A stretch of DNA of 15,254 bases, from contig JASGCR010000019.1 in NCBI GenBank assembly GCA_030054015.1, positions 1-15,254 on the forward strand, in the 5' to 3' direction. The notes beneath the pieces are model-generated. The model had not been told where the DNA came from. It saw only the letters and a list, made by a program, of their open reading frames with translations, and made no database searches. This document shows, piece after piece, positions 13,576 through 15,254 of the stretch; the stretch's first letter is position 1; the number at the start of each line of letters is the position of its first letter. A program made the position numbers and the translations under genes. This DNA comes from Candidatus Symbiobacter sp. (GTDB lineage Bacteria; Pseudomonadota; Alphaproteobacteria; Elsterales; Elsteraceae).

Positions 13576-14088
13576 TTATTTTTTATTTAACTGATCTTTT
13601 AAAATTTTGGGCATTAATTGACTATGTCTCAAATTAATTTGAATTTTTTGTGATCTAATTAATAATACAGGCAAAGCAAGTGAAAGCAATAATGAAAAGA
13701 CTGATAGTACAACAAAAATGCTAGATATATATTCATTTTTATTTATGAAATGAGAAGGCAATATAACAATAAAAACGGACATTATCAGCGTAATAATGTA
13801 TAGGTAAAGCAAAAATTTAATTTTAGAGAAAAGAGATTCAAATTGAAGTTTTGCTCGATCAATTTTTTCCCACGTTCTATTGGAATTAAGAATTTGATTG
13901 AGTAAAAGTGGTATTAATATTACCACTAAAGTCACAAGTATGGAAATTATGGTTACTATTACCTCAATTAATTTTAAAATACCCTCATAATCAGGAGTAA
14001 TGAATATTCCCATAAAAATAGATATGGATAAAGAAATGCTCCAAAAGAAAAAATATTTAAAATTAATTTTTGAAACCATGAATATCAT
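13576..14088 (-). CDS. Four-helix membrane protein, second gene of pair
   Basis: 170 aa, not recognised as a named family. Four hydrophobic helices are predicted by eye at about residues 12-31, 40-63, 92-112 and 121-144. A charged cytoplasmic-looking loop (NRTWEKIDRAKLQFESLFSKIK) lies between the second and third, and a basic tail (SQKIQINLRHSQLMPKILKDQLNKK) follows. The start at ATG 14088 lies inside the upstream gene (26-bp overlap); ATG 14079 is an alternative. No separate ribosome site is visible, so coupled translation is likely. Size and topology resemble small membrane effectors such as RexB or KwaA, which depolarise or perturb the membrane after infection. That comparison is inference from architecture only. 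The gene is AT-rich compared with ettA and ends at a clear terminator. Confidence 0.85.
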   Translation of the reverse strand: MIFMVSKINFKYFFFWSISLSISIFMGIFITPDYEGILKLIEVIVTIISILVTLVVILIPLLLNQILNSNRTWEKIDRAKLQFESLFSKIKFLLYLYIITLIMSVFIVILPSHFINKNEYISSIFVVLSVFSLLLSLALPVLLIRSQKIQINLRHSQLMPKILKDQLNKK

Positions 14089-15121
14089 CGTTTAATTTTG
14101 GAAATAGGTCATTAAATGAAACTTTAGAATCAGAAAGTAATGGTATATTTCGCCGCCTTTCACAAGATGAATACTCCTGTTGATCAGTAATTTGATTGAT
14201 TTCGTCTCTGCTTAACTCTGAGTAAAATATTTTCATTTCTTGCCAAACTTCTGATTCGGATATAAAACCACGTTTCAGATTAAATTCTACCTCTTTATTT
14301 AGAAACGTATCAGACAATGTAATTGTAAAACCATCTCTTAAAATAATACGATAATTAATAGTACCATCCGGATTTTCTTTAACTATTTCTTGGGCAACCA
14401 CACTTGACTCTTCGTGAATAGATGCGATCGTATTGTTAGCAAAGTCAAATTTAACCCGAAATTGTGTTTTGGCATTTTCAATTAAGAACGGCGATTTAAA
14501 ATGTGAAAAAAGAATATTATTAAACTTTGAACTTGCTTGTTTAATAATGTTTGCAAATCCTGTACTTTGTAGTGTAAAATTTCTATCTAAAGAATCGGAT
14601 CCCTTGATATTTAAGTCTATATATTTTACACCTACGCTACGAATCCTGTTATATATCTCTACATTCGGAAGTCTATAAATATTGAATCTAGTAAAGTGTA
14701 AACTAAAATTTGCTTTTTTAAAGATTTCCTTTAAAAAATAGGTAAGCCTGCTTGCTGATTGCCCAGCATTCAACACAATAATATTATTGTCCTTAATAAG
14801 TGCAAAAAAATCAGTATCTAAAATTTCCTGGTCGTCTTCGGTAAAAATTGACAAAATTTCAGCGTTTTCTTTACCCTCCATTTTGAAAAAAGGAATTGGT
14901 TTCCCTTTTTCGTGCTGACCACATCGAATTGCGAACCCAAATTCTTTCAAATCGTGCGAACTCAGTCCACATATCGGATTACCGTTCTTTAGTTTAACGT
15001 CCCTATCTTCAACTTTTGTAAAAATTGACCATGCTTTGCGCGTAATGAGCTCGAGGTTATTTTCCTCGCCTTGCCATTCAACTTGAAAATATATCAAGGG
15101 CTTTTTTATCGTATCAGCCAT
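14063..15121 (-). CDS. Hypothetical soluble protein, first gene of pair
   Basis: 352 aa, no family recognised with confidence. No signal peptide or membrane helix. Alternating hydrophobic strands fill the first half (LIYFQVEWQ; FGFAIRCGQ; DTDFFALIKDNNIIVLNAG), followed by SRLTYFLKEIF, a layout that recalls RexA or DUF4868-type (KwaB) proteins, where a strand-rich N-terminal part precedes an alpha/beta C-terminal part. I could not match catalytic residues. AAGG lies 9 bases before ATG 15121, and a TTGACA box is placed upstream. The operon is AT-rich and uses codons such as AAT, ATA and TTA more than ettA or the cox genes, which points to transfer. It overlaps the membrane-protein gene by 26 bp. 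Confidence 0.85.
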   Translation of the reverse strand: MADTIKKPLIYFQVEWQGEENNLELITRKAWSIFTKVEDRDVKLKNGNPICGLSSHDLKEFGFAIRCGQHEKGKPIPFFKMEGKENAEILSIFTEDDQEILDTDFFALIKDNNIIVLNAGQSASRLTYFLKEIFKKANFSLHFTRFNIYRLPNVEIYNRIRSVGVKYIDLNIKGSDSLDRNFTLQSTGFANIIKQASSKFNNILFSHFKSPFLIENAKTQFRVKFDFANNTIASIHEESSVVAQEIVKENPDGTINYRIILRDGFTITLSDTFLNKEVEFNLKRGFISESEVWQEMKIFYSELSRDEINQITDQQEYSSCERRRNIPLLSDSKVSFNDLFPKLNDDIHGFKN

Positions 15122-15155
15122 AATTATTATCCTTGATGAAGATTAAATACGCTGT

Positions 15156-15184
15156 ATTTTCATAAGAAAGACTGTGCTTGTCAA
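15156..15184 (-). promoter_or_regulatory. Candidate promoter of the minus-strand pair
   Basis: On the minus strand, a perfect -35 TTGACA (15184-15179), a 17-bp spacer and GAAAAT (15161-15156, 4 of 6 matches to TATAAT) lie about 35 bp upstream of ATG 15121. The spacing is right, but the -10 is weak. Confidence 0.45.
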
Positions 15185-15217
15185 CAAAAAAGTATGATTT
15201 GTCACGAGCAAAACGAT

Positions 15218-15253
15218 CTGTCCGCTTTTAGAGCACGTAAACTGTCCGCTTTT
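15218..15253. repeat. 12-bp direct repeat at window edge
   Basis: CTGTCCGCTTTT occurs at 15218-15229 and 15242-15253, exactly 24 bp apart. Repeated TGTCCG-type motifs near an end are typical of IS21-family termini. Operators or iterons are alternatives. The window ends here. Confidence 0.6.
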
Positions 15254-15254
15254 G

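Overview
The window looks like a chromosomal segment of an alphaproteobacterium. The gene order ctaC-ctaD-ctaB-coxF-ctaG-ctaE-surf1 is the classical alphaproteobacterial aa3 cytochrome c oxidase operon, and the protein motifs fit (A1-type subunit I, CFCF-type Cox11, CoxF-like small membrane protein). No rRNA, tRNA or other taxonomic marker is present. A Rhodospirillales-like placement is only a guess from the overall look of the proteins.

Layout: (1) 1-397 is gene-free and repeat-rich, and starts inside the right end of a small TA-flanked element. (2) 398-7379, plus strand, holds the cox operon: ctaC, ctaD, ctaB, coxF, ctaG, ctaE and surf1. Two copies of a ~236-bp palindromic element (here MITE-A) sit exactly after the ctaD and ctaB stop codons. 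(3) 7292-9114, minus strand, holds yggS followed, with an ATGA overlap, by an unusual single-ORF fusion: degenerate receiver, OmpR-type winged helix, DUF1289 zinc-finger-like domain. Its 3' end overlaps surf1 antisense by 88 bp. (4) 9362-11237, plus strand, is an accessory island. A gene carrying a phage-like RNNNP domain is split by one in-frame amber codon, and a membrane-anchored ankyrin-repeat protein follows 4 bp later. (5) 11383-13062 is ettA, a housekeeping ABC-F ATPase. (6) 13063-13575 holds a shortened MITE-A copy joined to a second element (MITE-B) through a shared TA, then a terminator for the minus strand. (7) 15121-13576, minus strand, is an AT-rich two-gene operon: a 352-aa soluble protein and an overlapping 170-aa four-helix membrane protein. 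It resembles the architecture of membrane-effector phage-exclusion pairs such as RexAB or Kiwa, although no family could be assigned. The last 37 bases contain a 12-bp direct repeat that may be an IS end.

The oxidase block is functionally coherent: structural subunits I, II and III, haem O synthase (CtaB), the CuB chaperone (CtaG), and assembly factors (CoxF, Surf1). Haem A synthase is not in the window. Two genome-level habits stand out. One is TA-targeting structured MITEs in intergenic gaps, whose hairpin tips change sequence while keeping complementarity. The other is short in-frame tandem repeats (unit lengths 6, 9, 12, 12 and 15 bp) grown inside linkers of otherwise conserved proteins (CtaD, CtaB, Surf1, and the regulator twice).
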